Counted from the first letter of the stretch, positions 17,788 through 27,951 are shown. The stretch is DNA of 64,000 nt from Arthrobacter sp. zg-Y20 (GCF_030142075.1 NZ_CP126241.1:2976001-3040000); one strand, 5' to 3'. Numbers and translations: made by a program. Notes: generated by a model not told the origin, from the letters alone.

Positions 17788-19521
17788 ATGTACATCGTCC
17801 TCGCGCCCGGCACAGGTGTCGACTGGGCCGATGGGCCGGCCGGCTCCTGGACGCTGCAGGAAACCGACGACGCCGGCGTTCCCGCGGCTCCCGCCGTCGT
17901 TGTGCCGTTCGCGGACCTGCCCGCCGCGGTGCGGCACTTCGACCAGGCACACCGCGGCTCGGCACCGGTGCGCTGGGTCTGGGAATCGGCCCGAGGCGTC
18001 TATGGCCGGATGCTGGCGGCCGGAATCACGGTGGAACGGTGCCATGACCTGGCCCTCGTACGCGGCATCCTCCGTTATGCCGAATCCGTACCGGCAACCC
18101 CTTACACGGAGAAGCTCCGGACACAGGCGCCGGATGAGGATCCCGTACCGCGGCAGCTGTTGCCCGTACAGGCCTCGCCGGACCAGACCTCCATCTTCGA
18201 CACGCTCGAAGCTCCCGACGGCGCCGCGGCCGGGAGCGCCCACAGCACTGCCGGCGAACTGGCGGCGGAATTGGCCGACCAGTTGGACGCAGTGGCGCGG
18301 TCCTCGTCCCCGGCCAGGCTGAACCTGTTGGCCGCGGCAGAGTCCACCGGCGGAATGATCGCAGTGGAGATGGAAAGCTCGGGGATACCGTGGCGGCGGG
18401 ACATCCACGAAGCGATGCTCCAAGATGCGCTCGGTCCGCGGCCGCGGGAAGGAGCACGGCCGGAACGTCTTGAACAACTCGCGGCAGAGCTGCGCCGGCT
18501 GCTGGGCAACCCCGGTTTCAACCCCGATTCGCCCCAGGAGCTGCTAAGGGCCCTGCACCGGGCCGGCATAGAAGTACGCAGCACGCGTTCCTGGGAATTG
18601 GAGCAGCATCACCATCCGGCGATCGAACCGCTGCTGGAGTACAAAAAACTGTCCCGCCTCCTCACCGCCAACGGCTGGACCTGGCTGGATAACTGGGTCC
18701 GGGATGGCCGGTTCCGGCCCGAGTACGTGGTGGGCGGTGTCGTCTCCGGCCGCTGGGCTTCCCGCGGCGGCGGTGCCCTGCAGATTCCCAAGACGGTCCG
18801 CGATGCCGTCCGTCCGGACCCCGGGCACCGGCTGGTAGTGGCAGACGCTGCCCAGCTGGAACCGCGGGTGCTGGCGGCGCTCGGGCAGGATTCCGCCCTG
18901 GCGGCAGCAGCCCGCGGCAAGGACCTGTATCAGGGCATTGCCGACCAGAACTTCAACGGGGACCGGGGACAGGCGAAGATGGCGATGCTCGGCGCCATGT
19001 ACGGGGCCACTTCGGGCGAAGCAGGACGGTTGATGCCGGCCCTGACCCGGTCCTATCCGCGTGCGATTGACGTGGTGGAACGCGGTGCGCGCGCCGGAGA
19101 AGCGGGGCGTGTAGTCAGCAGCCATTTGGGCCGGAGTTCGCCGCCCGTTTCAGAACGCTGGCTTCGTGCCCAGCAAAGCACCAGCGCAGAAGAACAGCGC
19201 CGCGCGGACTCCCTCGCCCGCTCCCAGGGCCGGTTCACCCGCAACTTCGTGGTCCAGGCCACGGCGGCGGAATGGGCCTTGTGCTGGCTGGCGGAGATCC
19301 GGCGCAGGCTGCGTGCGGCGTCATTGGACTCCCCCGCGGGCGAGCTGGTCTTTTTCCTGCACGACGAAGTGATGCTGCATGTGCCGGCTCCCCGGGTCGA
19401 GGAGGTCAGCGCCCTGGTGTCCGACGCCGCCGCTGCCGCCACCCGGCTGCTGTTCGGTCCCATTCCGCTGGAATTTCCGGTGCTGGTCACAGCCGTCGAT
19501 TCCTACGCGGATGCCAAGTAG
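17788..19521 (+). CDS. Family A (pol I-like) DNA polymerase without 5'-3' exonuclease
   Basis: A 577-residue protein of the actinobacterial group often labelled bifunctional 3'-5' exonuclease/DNA polymerase. The polymerase motifs are complete: motif A VADAAQLEPRVLA, motif B on the O helix with R, K, Y and G in RGQAKMAMLGAMYG, and motif C FFLHDEVMLHV. The residue equivalent to E. coli Phe762 is Leu. The N-terminal approximately 180 residues lack a visible DxE exonuclease motif, so proofreading is doubtful. No 5' nuclease domain. Its role is unknown; repair or translesion synthesis is a guess. It stands alone, end to end with the acyltransferase gene (10-base gap). Confidence 0.83.
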   Translation: MYIVLAPGTGVDWADGPAGSWTLQETDDAGVPAAPAVVVPFADLPAAVRHFDQAHRGSAPVRWVWESARGVYGRMLAAGITVERCHDLALVRGILRYAESVPATPYTEKLRTQAPDEDPVPRQLLPVQASPDQTSIFDTLEAPDGAAAGSAHSTAGELAAELADQLDAVARSSSPARLNLLAAAESTGGMIAVEMESSGIPWRRDIHEAMLQDALGPRPREGARPERLEQLAAELRRLLGNPGFNPDSPQELLRALHRAGIEVRSTRSWELEQHHHPAIEPLLEYKKLSRLLTANGWTWLDNWVRDGRFRPEYVVGGVVSGRWASRGGGALQIPKTVRDAVRPDPGHRLVVADAAQLEPRVLAALGQDSALAAAARGKDLYQGIADQNFNGDRGQAKMAMLGAMYGATSGEAGRLMPALTRSYPRAIDVVERGARAGEAGRVVSSHLGRSSPPVSERWLRAQQSTSAEEQRRADSLARSQGRFTRNFVVQATAAEWALCWLAEIRRRLRAASLDSPAGELVFFLHDEVMLHVPAPRVEEVSALVSDAAAAATRLLFGPIPLEFPVLVTAVDSYADAK

Positions 19522-19531
19522 GCGGCCCGGG

Positions 19532-21631
19532 TTAATCCACCACGGCCGCTATTTTGGGCGCCAGCTGCCGCGAGAACTGCGCGTTCACGTGGTTCGCGTC
19601 GTAGTACACGGCTACGCCACCCACCGCCGAATAGCAACTGTGGAGGTCACAGAAGTATTCGGTCAGGTCCACTGCCCGAACCTTGTCCGTTCCCATCCGC
19701 TCGGCGGCCTGAAGGAAGAAGTCAGGCCCCACTGCCGTCTCCCGGGGAACGGCACATTCCTGCGGCGAGGATGCGTTCAGGGAAAGGCATTCGGGATCAC
19801 GCACCATCCCGTTCAGGGGCGGGTCCACGAGTGGAACAACCATGATCCCGGCGTCCGTCCAGCGCTTCCAGTCCCGTGTGAGGGCATTGATGTATTGCTC
19901 GCCCTGCGGTTCTCCGGTCCCGTCGTTAACGATTTCCCCGCCTACAAACATGCTGACAAAGACCTTGTCCGGGGAGTCCGCTTCAATAGCATCCGTTACC
20001 ACCCGGCCCCAGTGCCGGCACGCCTCGACGTGATCCGGATGTGATCCCTTGCCTTCGAAGGACTCAATGGGGGCATCGAGCAGCGGACACGCACCAAGAT
20101 AACTGAGGCTGACCTTCCACCCGCGCTCTTTGGCGAGCGTCAGGACAGGCTCCTGCCAGTGCTGGGCGTGCGAGTCCCCGACCATCCACACGTTTTGGGC
20201 CTCCGGGTTTCCCCCGGAAAAGTCGCACACCGCCGGCTCACCGCCTTCAAGCAGTTCGTCTTTCGCCTCCGCACAAACCTCGGGCATTGTCCAGTACTCG
20301 TTGGCCTTGCCCATGTGCGGAAGGCCAACCGGAACGGCATACGGGTCGCCGCACTCCCGGTTTTCCAAAGCAGCGATGCCGTAACACGGGCCGGACGCCC
20401 ATGCCTCCGCCAAGTCCAGGGCGTGCTCTTCCTTGGCAGTTCCGGATACTCCCAGAAGGACAGCGGCCACCGATACCGCTGCCATGCCGGCAACAGGAGC
20501 GCGGAACCCCCGGCCCGAGTGCCGGCCACGGGGGTTGATCCAGGCGTCCTCGAGCCAGCGTTGGGTCAGCCATGCCAAGAGGACCGCTGCTGCCAGGACT
20601 GCAGCCTTGTACGGCGCGGTGGGGACCACACCCAAAGCGTAGGGTGCCGCCACGATCAGCGGCCAATGCCACAGGTACAGGGAGTAGGAAATCTTTCCCA
20701 CAAACTGCACCGGGGGTAATGCGGTCACGCGATCATGAACCAGCCGGCGCTGACCGTTTCCGGCGAGTATGACCAGGGCTGACCCCAGGACCGGGACCAG
20801 GGCAGCCCACCCGGGAAAGGGCGTCTCTCCGCCAAAGGTCAGGGCACTGGCCAGAATGAGCCCGAAACCGGCAATGGCCAGTACGTTCCGAAGCGCGAAG
20901 GATTTCAGCTGCAGCGTTGCCAGACCTACCGCGGCACCTATGGCGAACTCCCAAACGCGCGCTGGCGTCACGAAATACGCCTGCTCCGGGGAGCTGGCCG
21001 TGACATAGATGCTGTAGGCGAGGAACACTACTGCTATCGCCAGCACTGCACTCAGCAGCGTTCGCCGGACCGGCCGCCCGCGGCGGCGGGCCAGGAACGC
21101 GAACAACATAAGCGCCAACGGCCACAGCAGGTAGAACTGCTCTTCCACCGACAGGGACCAGTAGTGCTGTACTGCGGAAGCCGATTCGGTCATCGCGGAG
21201 TAGTCCACGCTTTTGGCCGCCAACAGCCAGTTCTCACCGTAGAAAACGCTGGCCAGGGTCTCCTGCGCCGTTGCCATCCAGAGGGAATAGGGCAGGAAAA
21301 GCAGTACCAGCAGCATCGAGGCAGCTAAGACAAGGAAGGCCGCGGGTAACAAGCGGCGGGCCCTGCGGGCATAGAAAACCCGGAGGCGAACCCGCCCGGT
21401 GGCCTCGATCTCCCGCACCAGGTGCGAACTGATCAGGAAGCCTGAAATGACGAAGAAGACGTCCACTCCGACGTAGCCGCCGGGCAGCCGAAGCGGCCAC
21501 AGGTGGTTCATCACTACCAGCCCCACCGCAAGGGCACGCATGGCCTGGATGTCAGTACGGAAGCGGCTCTTCACGGCCGATGCTGCCATTGCTGCGGGTG
21601 GCAGCCCGGCGCTTGATCTACTGACAACCAA
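19532..21631 (-). CDS. OatA-like membrane acyltransferase (acyltransferase 3 plus SGNH domain)
   Basis: About 699 residues. The N-terminal half is an acyltransferase-3 membrane domain with some ten helices: FRTDIQAMRALAVGLVVMNH, PGGYVGVDVFFVISGFLIS, and YWSLSVEEQFYLLWPLAL. The C-terminal half is extracytoplasmic SGNH: Ser block VWMVGDSHAQHW and the Asp-His block YYDANHVN near the end. Such proteins O-acetylate peptidoglycan or cell-surface glycans. TTG 21631 is chosen because AGGGGG lies 6 bases upstream; ATG 21589 has no ribosome site. Confidence 0.82.
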   Translation of the reverse strand: MVVSRSSAGLPPAAMAASAVKSRFRTDIQAMRALAVGLVVMNHLWPLRLPGGYVGVDVFFVISGFLISSHLVREIEATGRVRLRVFYARRARRLLPAAFLVLAASMLLVLLFLPYSLWMATAQETLASVFYGENWLLAAKSVDYSAMTESASAVQHYWSLSVEEQFYLLWPLALMLFAFLARRRGRPVRRTLLSAVLAIAVVFLAYSIYVTASSPEQAYFVTPARVWEFAIGAAVGLATLQLKSFALRNVLAIAGFGLILASALTFGGETPFPGWAALVPVLGSALVILAGNGQRRLVHDRVTALPPVQFVGKISYSLYLWHWPLIVAAPYALGVVPTAPYKAAVLAAAVLLAWLTQRWLEDAWINPRGRHSGRGFRAPVAGMAAVSVAAVLLGVSGTAKEEHALDLAEAWASGPCYGIAALENRECGDPYAVPVGLPHMGKANEYWTMPEVCAEAKDELLEGGEPAVCDFSGGNPEAQNVWMVGDSHAQHWQEPVLTLAKERGWKVSLSYLGACPLLDAPIESFEGKGSHPDHVEACRHWGRVVTDAIEADSPDKVFVSMFVGGEIVNDGTGEPQGEQYINALTRDWKRWTDAGIMVVPLVDPPLNGMVRDPECLSLNASSPQECAVPRETAVGPDFFLQAAERMGTDKVRAVDLTEYFCDLHSCYSAVGGVAVYYDANHVNAQFSRQLAPKIAAVVD

Positions 21632-21672
21632 TGGTTTCCCCCTGTAACAGTCCGTTGCTTCGGGAATCCGCG

Positions 21673-22356
21673 CTACAGAGAGGGGACAACCTCCCGGGTT
21701 TCGTCCCAGGGCTGCGTCCATCCCAATTCGTCCAGCACGCTGGAGAGGATGATACCGGTGAATCCCCAGACCAGCACCCCGCCGACCAGGAACGCGGGAG
21801 TGCGGGGCGCACCCTTGCGGCCCGGGAGGACGGCCGTGCGCCGGTTTTCCGGATTGAGCAGGTCAGCGACAGGTACCCGGAAAACCGACGCAGATTCCCC
21901 GTAGTCCACCACATCCACCGGGGTGGGTTTGTCCCACCAACCCAGGACGGGGCTGACCAGGAAGTTGCTGACCGGCAACCCGATGGCAGGGAGCTCGCCG
22001 AGTACGCGGACGCCGGCCGGATCCAGCCCGGTTTCTTCCTCCGCTTCGCGCAGCGCGGCATCCACCGCGGTGGCGTCGGCAGCGTCCACGGAGCCGCCCG
22101 GGAAAGCCACCTGCCCCGGATGGTCGCTGAGTGTAGCCGCCCGCTCAATCAGCAGTACGTCCAAATCGTCCGGAACGGCGTCGGCGGAGAAGTCCGCAGG
22201 CCTGTCATCGAGGACCCCGAAAAGGATCAGCACGGCAGCCGGGCGTGCCGTGGCAGGGTCCACACTGCGCCGCAGCAGGTCCATGTCCGCGTTGAAGGAC
22301 GTTTTCCCGGCGGCTACTGCAGCGGCCAGCGCCTCGAGGTCCCCGCGTGCACTCAT
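21673..22356 (-). CDS. CoA-type NUDIX hydrolase (NUDT7/8-like)
   Basis: A 227-residue protein. [22 protein letters not shown] is the extended CoA pyrophosphatase signature (LLTKR...HxGQVxFPGG; shown here in two parts, LLIERAATL and [11 protein letters not shown]), and the NUDIX helix is [11 protein letters not shown]. It probably cleaves CoA or acyl-CoA to phosphopantetheine and 3',5'-ADP. The ATG overlaps the nth stop as ATGA, so the two are co-translated; nth and this gene are also close in M. tuberculosis (Rv3674c, Rv3672c). Confidence 0.83.
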   Translation of the reverse strand: MSARGDLEALAAAVAAGKTSFNADMDLLRRSVDPATARPAAVLILFGVLDDRPADFSADAVPDDLDVLLIERAATLSDHPGQVAFPGGSVDAADATAVDAALREAEEETGLDPAGVRVLGELPAIGLPVSNFLVSPVLGWWDKPTPVDVVDYGESASVFRVPVADLLNPENRRTAVLPGRKGAPRTPAFLVGGVLVWGFTGIILSSVLDELGWTQPWDETREVVPSL

Positions 22357-23150
22357 GCTTCGAGCCCGAAGCCAGCGGCCCGCAGCTGGGCACGGGTCTC
22401 GGCCGCCATCATGCGGGCATGCAGTTCCTCGCGTCCGGGCGCCAATTCGTATTTCAGCAGTTTGCGGGCCTTCTCCGGGTCCGTCTCGCCTTCGCCGTAG
22501 GACGGGCAGAGCTGCGCGACGGCGCAGGCACCGCAGGCGGGCTTCTTGGCATGGCACACCCGCCGTCCGTGGAAGACCACGCGGTTGGAGAGCGGCGTCC
22601 AGTCCTTGGGCTCAAAGAGAGCGGCAACGTCCTCTTCCACCTTGACGGGGTCTTTGGAAGTGGTCCAGCCGAACCGGCGGGCCAGGCGCCCGAAGTGGGT
22701 GTCCACCGTGATCCCCGGCACACCGAAAGCGTTACCGAGCACTACATTGGCGGTCTTTCGGCCCACTCCCGGCAGGGTCACCAGGTCCTCCAGCCGGTCC
22801 GGGACCTGGCCGTTGAACTCATCCACCAGCTTGGTGGAAAGCGCCTTGACGCTGGCCGACTTGGCCCGGAAAAAGCCGGTGGGGCGGATGATTTCCTGCA
22901 GCTCGGCTTCATCTGCCTCCGCCAGTGCCCGGGCATCCGGGTACCGGGCAAACAGGACGGGCGTGACTGCGTTCACGCGGATGTCGGTGGTCTGGGCCGA
23001 GAGCACGGTGGCTACCAGCAGCTCGAACGCGTTAGTGAAGTCCAGTTCGGCAACGGCATACGGGTACAGCTCTCCCAGCAGCCGGTTAATTCGCCGCGCC
23101 CTCCGCTTGGTTGCAAGGAGGGACGGATCGCTGCCGGTTGCTTTCGCCAA
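22353..23150 (-). CDS. nth: Endonuclease III
   Basis: A 265-residue DNA glycosylase/AP lyase for oxidised pyrimidines. The helix-hairpin-helix is [14 protein letters not shown] with the catalytic Lys, the catalytic Asp is in [14 protein letters not shown], and the 4Fe-4S ligands are [17 protein letters not shown] (C-x6-C-x2-C-x5-C). The start is TTG 23150 with AAGGA 6 bases upstream. First gene of a two-gene operon with the NUDIX hydrolase. Confidence 0.93.
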   Translation of the reverse strand: MAKATGSDPSLLATKRRARRINRLLGELYPYAVAELDFTNAFELLVATVLSAQTTDIRVNAVTPVLFARYPDARALAEADEAELQEIIRPTGFFRAKSASVKALSTKLVDEFNGQVPDRLEDLVTLPGVGRKTANVVLGNAFGVPGITVDTHFGRLARRFGWTTSKDPVKVEEDVAALFEPKDWTPLSNRVVFHGRRVCHAKKPACGACAVAQLCPSYGEGETDPEKARKLLKYELAPGREELHARMMAAETRAQLRAAGFGLEA

Positions 23151-23254
23151 TGCTTGTCCTTCTATCTGCGCTTTGTATCCGGCGTCGGATTTGCCGCTGC
23201 CGTAAGTGCCGAAACTGCGGGCCGGCCTCCGGCGCTTTCACGCCGGAGGAGGGT

Positions 23255-24466
23255 TTACTGGTCCGCGTCCACCCGCTCGATGTTGCTCAGGTCGCGCAGC
23301 ACGCCGATGCGGCCGGTGCGCTTGTCCTGGACAAGGAATTCATCGCCGCGGTCTTCCAGTCCCAGTTCCCAGTCACCGGGGTGGAACATGAACAGGGGCA
23401 GTCCTGTGCGTTCGTCAACAATCTGGCGGGGGGTTCCCACAGCGAACCAGAACGCTTCCACCACGGCTTCGGACTCGTCGCGGGTAGCGGTGATGGGCTC
23501 AGCGGGCTCGTCCGCGGCAGCTCCGGCAGCGGGATTTTCAGCGGCGGGGTTTTCGCTCTCGCGAACCACCGGGTTCACCGTGGTGGCGGCCAAGGGTTCC
23601 TGCCGGCTGCTTTCCGGGGTTGGAGCCTGGGCGGCCGGGTGCGCATCCTGGGCGGCCTGGACGCCGTCGGCGGGGCGTGCGGTCTGCGGCGCCGCGGCGG
23701 AAGCGCCAGCGGCGGCACCTGCGACAACCCCTCCTCCGGCCGCAACAGCAGGGCCCTGCTGGGCTTCGGCTTGGTGCGCTGCACCGGCCTGGCCGGTTCC
23801 GGCGTCGCTGCGGCGGATGGGGTTGGTGAACCGGCGTGCTGCGGGGGCTTCAGCCTTGGGCCGTGCCGGGCGGGCGCGAAGCGGCAGCGCTTCACGTGCC
23901 ATGGGGGCCGCGGTGCGCTCGGGACGGCCTTCGAACTCCTTGGCGAAGAACGGCAGATGCGGAGCGAGTGTGGTCGCGGCCACCAGGCCCAGGGAGCCGA
24001 TGAGGGCGATCAGCGGACCGACGGCGAAATCGGTAACGGTCTGGATAAAGAAGAAGGCGAGCGCCAAAACAGCAACCACGGAGGCGAACTGGTCCAGGGA
24101 CAGCGAACCGACCCGGGGCTTTGTGCCCGGAGCAAGCCGGCGGCCGGCGAAAAGCCCGGCAACGACCAGCGGCAGCAGGATGCCGATACCCAGGAAGAAC
24201 AGGGAGAACCCGTTCCAGAGGTTGAAGTCCTCTTCGAACCTGAGTGAGCTGACGGTAAAGAACGGGAGGATGCTGCCCACGAGCATCACCAGGACAGATC
24301 CGCCCACTACGGTGTCACGCAGGCTGAACGGGCCGAACAGTGCTTCCTGGCCCCCGGCATCGGCGGTACCGGGACGTGCCCGCCCTCCCGCGGCCGTGGA
24401 CGGCCCGTCGGTGTGCGAAGCGTCGGCCATGCCGCGGGTCTCATTCTCAACAGGGGGGTTGTTCAT
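23255..24466 (-). CDS. Four-helix membrane protein with long Ala/Pro-rich cytoplasmic linker
   Basis: A 403-residue protein of unknown function. Four hydrophobic segments lie at about 52-72, 86-108, 125-145 and 146-166; then a low-complexity Ala/Pro/Glu region of about 170 residues (repeats such as NPAAENPAAGAAA); then a compact C-terminal domain (RQIVDERTGLPLFMFHPGDW...RIGVLRDLSNIERV). ATG 24466 has GGAG 6 bases upstream; an ATG 12 bases earlier is inferior. Monocistronic, divergent from acs. Confidence 0.7.
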   Translation of the reverse strand: MNNPPVENETRGMADASHTDGPSTAAGGRARPGTADAGGQEALFGPFSLRDTVVGGSVLVMLVGSILPFFTVSSLRFEEDFNLWNGFSLFFLGIGILLPLVVAGLFAGRRLAPGTKPRVGSLSLDQFASVVAVLALAFFFIQTVTDFAVGPLIALIGSLGLVAATTLAPHLPFFAKEFEGRPERTAAPMAREALPLRARPARPKAEAPAARRFTNPIRRSDAGTGQAGAAHQAEAQQGPAVAAGGGVVAGAAAGASAAAPQTARPADGVQAAQDAHPAAQAPTPESSRQEPLAATTVNPVVRESENPAAENPAAGAAADEPAEPITATRDESEAVVEAFWFAVGTPRQIVDERTGLPLFMFHPGDWELGLEDRGDEFLVQDKRTGRIGVLRDLSNIERVDADQ

Positions 24467-24766
24467 ACTGATCTCCATTCACGACCACCACCGCAGCACC
24501 GGTGGACGGGCCGCCGGGAACGGTAGGCCGCATTTACGGTACAAAGGCGGTTGCTTCCTTCCCTCAGCCTAATCAACGACGGCGAGGCAGACTAGCCGAG
24601 TGGCGGCGCGCCCCGGGGCAGTGACATACCGCTCACCGCATTTTCACGCCGTTTTGCAACTGTTTGTGTGAGCCCGGACACAGCCCTTCGAAACCGGCGA
24701 TAGTGTGGATGGCAGCCGGCACCATTCCCCTGGTGCTGGATTTCTGCGAAGTGAAAGGGTTCAAAC
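24467..24766. other. 300-base divergent intergenic region upstream of acs
   Basis: It holds the start regions of the membrane-protein gene and of acs. Apart from the Crp-like site at 24667-24682, no gene, repeat or hairpin stands out. Confidence 0.6.
24667..24682. promoter_or_regulatory. Putative Crp/GlxR binding site upstream of acs
   Basis: TGTGA-GCCCGG-ACACA matches the Crp-family consensus TGTGA-N6-TCACA at 9 of 10 fixed bases. It lies 84 bases before the acs start. A Crp-family regulator gene is at 32280 in the same window. Confidence 0.5.
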
Positions 24767-26755
24767 ATGTCTGATCAGTCCCCTGCGAAGAAGCACGGTG
24801 ACGCCTTCGAGAACCTTCTGCACGAACGCCGGAGCTTCCCGCCGAGTGCCGAATTTGCTGCGTCTGCGGTGGCCCAGCCGTCCCTCTACGAGGAAGCAGC
24901 AGCGGACGGTCCCGCCTTCTGGGCCCGGCAGGCACGCGAATTGCTGTCCTGGGACAAGGATTTCGACCAGGCACTGGACTTCAGTGATGCCCCCTTCGCC
25001 AAGTGGTTCGTAGGCGGAGAGCTCAACGCCGCATACAACGCCCTGGACCGGCACGTGGAAGAAGGCCGGGGTGAGCGCGTTGCCATCTACTTCGAGGGTG
25101 AGCCCGGCGATACCCGGACCTACACGTACGCCCAGCTGACCGAAGAAGTGAAGAAAGCGGCCAACGCCTTCGAGTCCCTCGGCGTGGCCAAGGGCGACCG
25201 GGTGGCCGTCTATCTCCCAATGATTCCGGAAGCAGTCATCACCATGCTGGCCTGCGCGCGGATCGGTGCGGTGCATTCAGTGGTGTTCGGCGGTTTCTCC
25301 GCTGACGCCCTGCGCAGCCGGATCGACGACGCCGAAGCCAAGCTTGTGGTGACTGCCGACGGCTCCTACCGCCGCGGCAAGCCCAGCATGCTCAAGGGCG
25401 CCGTTGACGAGGCCCTCGCCAAGCCGGGCCACACGGTGGAAAACGTAGTGGTGGTCCGCCGCAACGCAGAGCCGGTGCAGTGGAACGACGGCCTGGACCA
25501 GTGGTGGCACGACGTCGTGGACACCGCGGATACCGAGCACACCGCAGTGCCGCATGACTCCGAGCATCCACTGTTCATCCTGTACACCTCCGGCACCACG
25601 GGGAAACCCAAGGGCATCCTGCACACCACCGGCGGGTTCCTCACGCAGACCGCCTTCACCCACCTCAACACCTTTGATCTGCACCCGGAAACGGACGTGT
25701 ACTGGTGCACCGCGGACATCGGCTGGGTCACCGGCCACAGCTACGTGGCTTACGCTCCGCTGATCAACGGCGCCACCCAGCTGATATACGAGGGCACACC
25801 GGACACGCCGCACCAGGGCCGCTGGTGGGAACTGGTGGAGAAGTACAAGGTATCCATCCTGTACACCGCCCCCACCGCCATCCGTACCTGCATGAAGTGG
25901 GGCCGGGATATTCCGCAGAAGTACAACCTGGATTCCATCCGGGTGCTGGGATCGGTGGGCGAACCCATCAACCCCGAAGCATGGATGTGGTACCGGCAGG
26001 TCATCGGTGCCAACGGCGGCAAAAAGGAAAACCCGGCGCCGATCGTGGATACCTGGTGGCAGACCGAAACCGGGGCGCACATGATCGCACCCATGCCCGG
26101 CGTCACGGCCACCAAGCCGGGCTCCGCGCAGGTAGCCGTGCCGGGCATCTCGGTGGACGTGGTGGATGAAATGGGGAAGCCGGTGCCCAACGGATCCGGT
26201 GGCTTCCTGGTCATCAAGGAGCCGTGGCCGGCCATGCTGCGCGGCATCTGGGGAGATCCGGAACGGTTCAAGGAGACCTACTGGTCCCGGTTCGACAACA
26301 TGTATTTCGCGGGTGACGGCGCGAAGAAGGACGAGGACGGCGACATCTGGCTGCTGGGCCGGGTCGATGACGTGATGAACGTTTCCGGCCACCGGCTCTC
26401 CACCACGGAGATCGAATCCGCCCTGGTGAGCCATCCCTCGGTTGCCGAGGCCGCCGTCGTCGGTGCGGCCGATGACACCACGGGTGAGGCCGTGGTCGCC
26501 TTTGTTATTCTGCGCGGCAGCGCCAAGGACGACGACGACATTGTCACCACTCTGCGCAACCACGTGGGCAAGGAAATCGGGCCGATCGCCAAGCCGCGGC
26601 ACATCCTGGTGGTTCCCGAACTGCCCAAGACCCGCAGCGGCAAAATCATGCGCCGCCTGCTCAAGGATGTGGCCGAAGGACGCGAAGCCGGCGATTCCAG
26701 CACGCTGGCGGATAACACTGTGATGCAGCAGATCGCCGAGTCCCTGCGCAGGTAA
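24767..26755 (+). CDS. acs: Acetyl-CoA synthetase
   Basis: A 662-residue AMP-forming ligase that activates acetate to acetyl-CoA. Key blocks: [20 protein letters not shown], the P-loop [20 protein letters not shown], the hinge region and [17 protein letters not shown], whose lysine is the site of regulatory acetylation in the family. Length is standard. AAAGGG lies 7 bases before the ATG. The upstream Crp-like site suggests cAMP-linked control, as for acetate genes in other actinobacteria (inference). A strong hairpin follows. Confidence 0.95.
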   Translation: MSDQSPAKKHGDAFENLLHERRSFPPSAEFAASAVAQPSLYEEAAADGPAFWARQARELLSWDKDFDQALDFSDAPFAKWFVGGELNAAYNALDRHVEEGRGERVAIYFEGEPGDTRTYTYAQLTEEVKKAANAFESLGVAKGDRVAVYLPMIPEAVITMLACARIGAVHSVVFGGFSADALRSRIDDAEAKLVVTADGSYRRGKPSMLKGAVDEALAKPGHTVENVVVVRRNAEPVQWNDGLDQWWHDVVDTADTEHTAVPHDSEHPLFILYTSGTTGKPKGILHTTGGFLTQTAFTHLNTFDLHPETDVYWCTADIGWVTGHSYVAYAPLINGATQLIYEGTPDTPHQGRWWELVEKYKVSILYTAPTAIRTCMKWGRDIPQKYNLDSIRVLGSVGEPINPEAWMWYRQVIGANGGKKENPAPIVDTWWQTETGAHMIAPMPGVTATKPGSAQVAVPGISVDVVDEMGKPVPNGSGGFLVIKEPWPAMLRGIWGDPERFKETYWSRFDNMYFAGDGAKKDEDGDIWLLGRVDDVMNVSGHRLSTTEIESALVSHPSVAEAAVVGAADDTTGEAVVAFVILRGSAKDDDDIVTTLRNHVGKEIGPIAKPRHILVVPELPKTRSGKIMRRLLKDVAEGREAGDSSTLADNTVMQQIAESLRR

Positions 26756-26771
26756 GCCCTGCCGACGGCAA

Positions 26772-26818
26772 AACACAGCAGGTGCCCTCCCCGGTCCGGG
26801 GAGGGCACCTGCTGTGTT
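26772..26818. terminator. Bidirectional terminator between acs and ohr
   Basis: A perfect 21-base-pair inverted repeat (26772-26792 with 26798-26818) around a 5-base loop, flanked by A and T residues, between two convergent genes. Confidence 0.85.
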
Positions 26819-26833
26819 GAGGAGCGGGTTGGA

Positions 26834-27256
26834 CTAGCCGACGGTGACGTCGAGCTCCACCTCGATATTGCCCCGCGTGGCATTGGAGTAGGGGCAGACC
26901 TGGTGGGCTGCCTGGACCAGTTTGTCCGCGGTTGCCTCGTCCACGCCGGACATTTCCACGTGCAGTGCGACGCCGAGCTTGAAGCCGCCTTCATCCTGCT
27001 TGTAGATGCTGACGTCGGCCGTGACGGCAGCATCTGCAATGGGGGCCTTCTCCGCGCGTGCAATCATCTTCAGCGCGGACAGGAAGCATGCGGCGTATCC
27101 CGTGGCGAAGAGCTGTTCGGGGTTGGTTCCCTCGCCGGAGCCGCCCATCTCGGTTGGGGTGGAGAGGTTGACCTCCAGCTTGCCGTCGCTGGTGCGGGCT
27201 TCTCCGTTGCGTCCGTCGCCGGTAGCGGTGGCAGCAGCTGTGTACAAAGCACTCAT
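26834..27256 (-). CDS. ohr: Organic hydroperoxide resistance protein Ohr
   Basis: A 140-residue OsmC-superfamily peroxidase. The reactive cysteines are Cys57 in GYAACFLSAL and Cys121 in VCPYSNATRG; GGSGEGTNPEQLFATGYAACF is the Ohr-subfamily block (given here with its two halves joined at the Phe). It reduces organic hydroperoxides using lipoylated proteins. AAGGAG is 5 bases before the ATG. Divergent from a TetR gene, with a palindrome between. Confidence 0.92.
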   Translation of the reverse strand: MSALYTAAATATGDGRNGEARTSDGKLEVNLSTPTEMGGSGEGTNPEQLFATGYAACFLSALKMIARAEKAPIADAAVTADVSIYKQDEGGFKLGVALHVEMSGVDEATADKLVQAAHQVCPYSNATRGNIEVELDVTVG

Positions 27257-27293
27257 GGGAACTCCTTATGTGGGGAAAGTCTGTAGGATCAAG

Positions 27294-27315
27294 GTAGACT
27301 AACTAGTACGTCTAC
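27294..27315. promoter_or_regulatory. Putative TetR operator between ohr and tetR
   Basis: A 22-base palindrome, GTAGAC-N3-CTAG-N3-GTCTAC, lies 38 bases from the ohr start and 45 from the tetR start. On the ohr side, TTGCGG and TACCTT flank it at 18-base spacing like -35 and -10 boxes. Confidence 0.6.
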
Positions 27316-27360
27316 CGCAAGTAATGCAGACCGAATACCGTGAAGGAAGAGGGGAAAGCA

Positions 27361-27951
27361 ATGGGCACGCAACCGTCAGGGGTACGCGAGCGGATCCTCG
27401 GCAGTGCTTCGAGCCTGTTCTACACCGAGGGCGTGCGGGCCGTGAGCGCGGACAAGATCATTGCTGCTGCAGGCACCACCAAAGTGACTTTCTACCGGTA
27501 TTTCCGCTCCAAGGATGATCTGGTGGTGGCGTACCTGCAGGAGCAGTCCGCAGGAATGCAGGAACGGGCCGCAGCCCTTGACCCGGACCCCTGCACGGGC
27601 CTGCGCCAGCTGGCAGAAGTGATGGGAACCGAGGCCTGCTCCCCCGGCTTCCGCGGGTGCCCTTTCATCAATGCCGCGGCTGAGTACCCGGACCCGGAGC
27701 ATCCCGTCCGCATGGTCATTACAGGGCACCGTGCGTGGCTGCATTCACTTGTGGCCGGCCGGCTGCGCCTGCTCGGCGTGCAGGAGGCGGACAGCCTGGC
27801 CGACCAGTTGCTGATGCTGCGCGACGGCGCCATGGTGTACGGATATGTGGAGGACGGAACCGCCGTCGGGCCCGCACTGGCGGCAGCCGGCGAGGCGCTG
27901 GTCCTGCCCCGGATCACCGCGGGAAAACCCAAATCCGCGGCCCAGGCCTGA
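27361..27951 (+). CDS. TetR family regulator, likely of ohr
   Basis: A 196-residue repressor: helix-turn-helix VSADKIIAAAGTTKVTFYRYFRSKDDL (helix at about 28-53), then an all-helical ligand domain. The segment EACSPGFRGCPFINAAAEYPD places Cys93 and Cys100 near the end of the linker, with Cys78 nearby, so thiol-based sensing of peroxide is conceivable. Ohr is usually controlled by MarR-type OhrR; a TetR partner is less usual. ATG 27361 has GAGGGG 6 bases upstream. Confidence 0.83.
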   Translation: MGTQPSGVRERILGSASSLFYTEGVRAVSADKIIAAAGTTKVTFYRYFRSKDDLVVAYLQEQSAGMQERAAALDPDPCTGLRQLAEVMGTEACSPGFRGCPFINAAAEYPDPEHPVRMVITGHRAWLHSLVAGRLRLLGVQEADSLADQLLMLRDGAMVYGYVEDGTAVGPALAAAGEALVLPRITAGKPKSAAQA

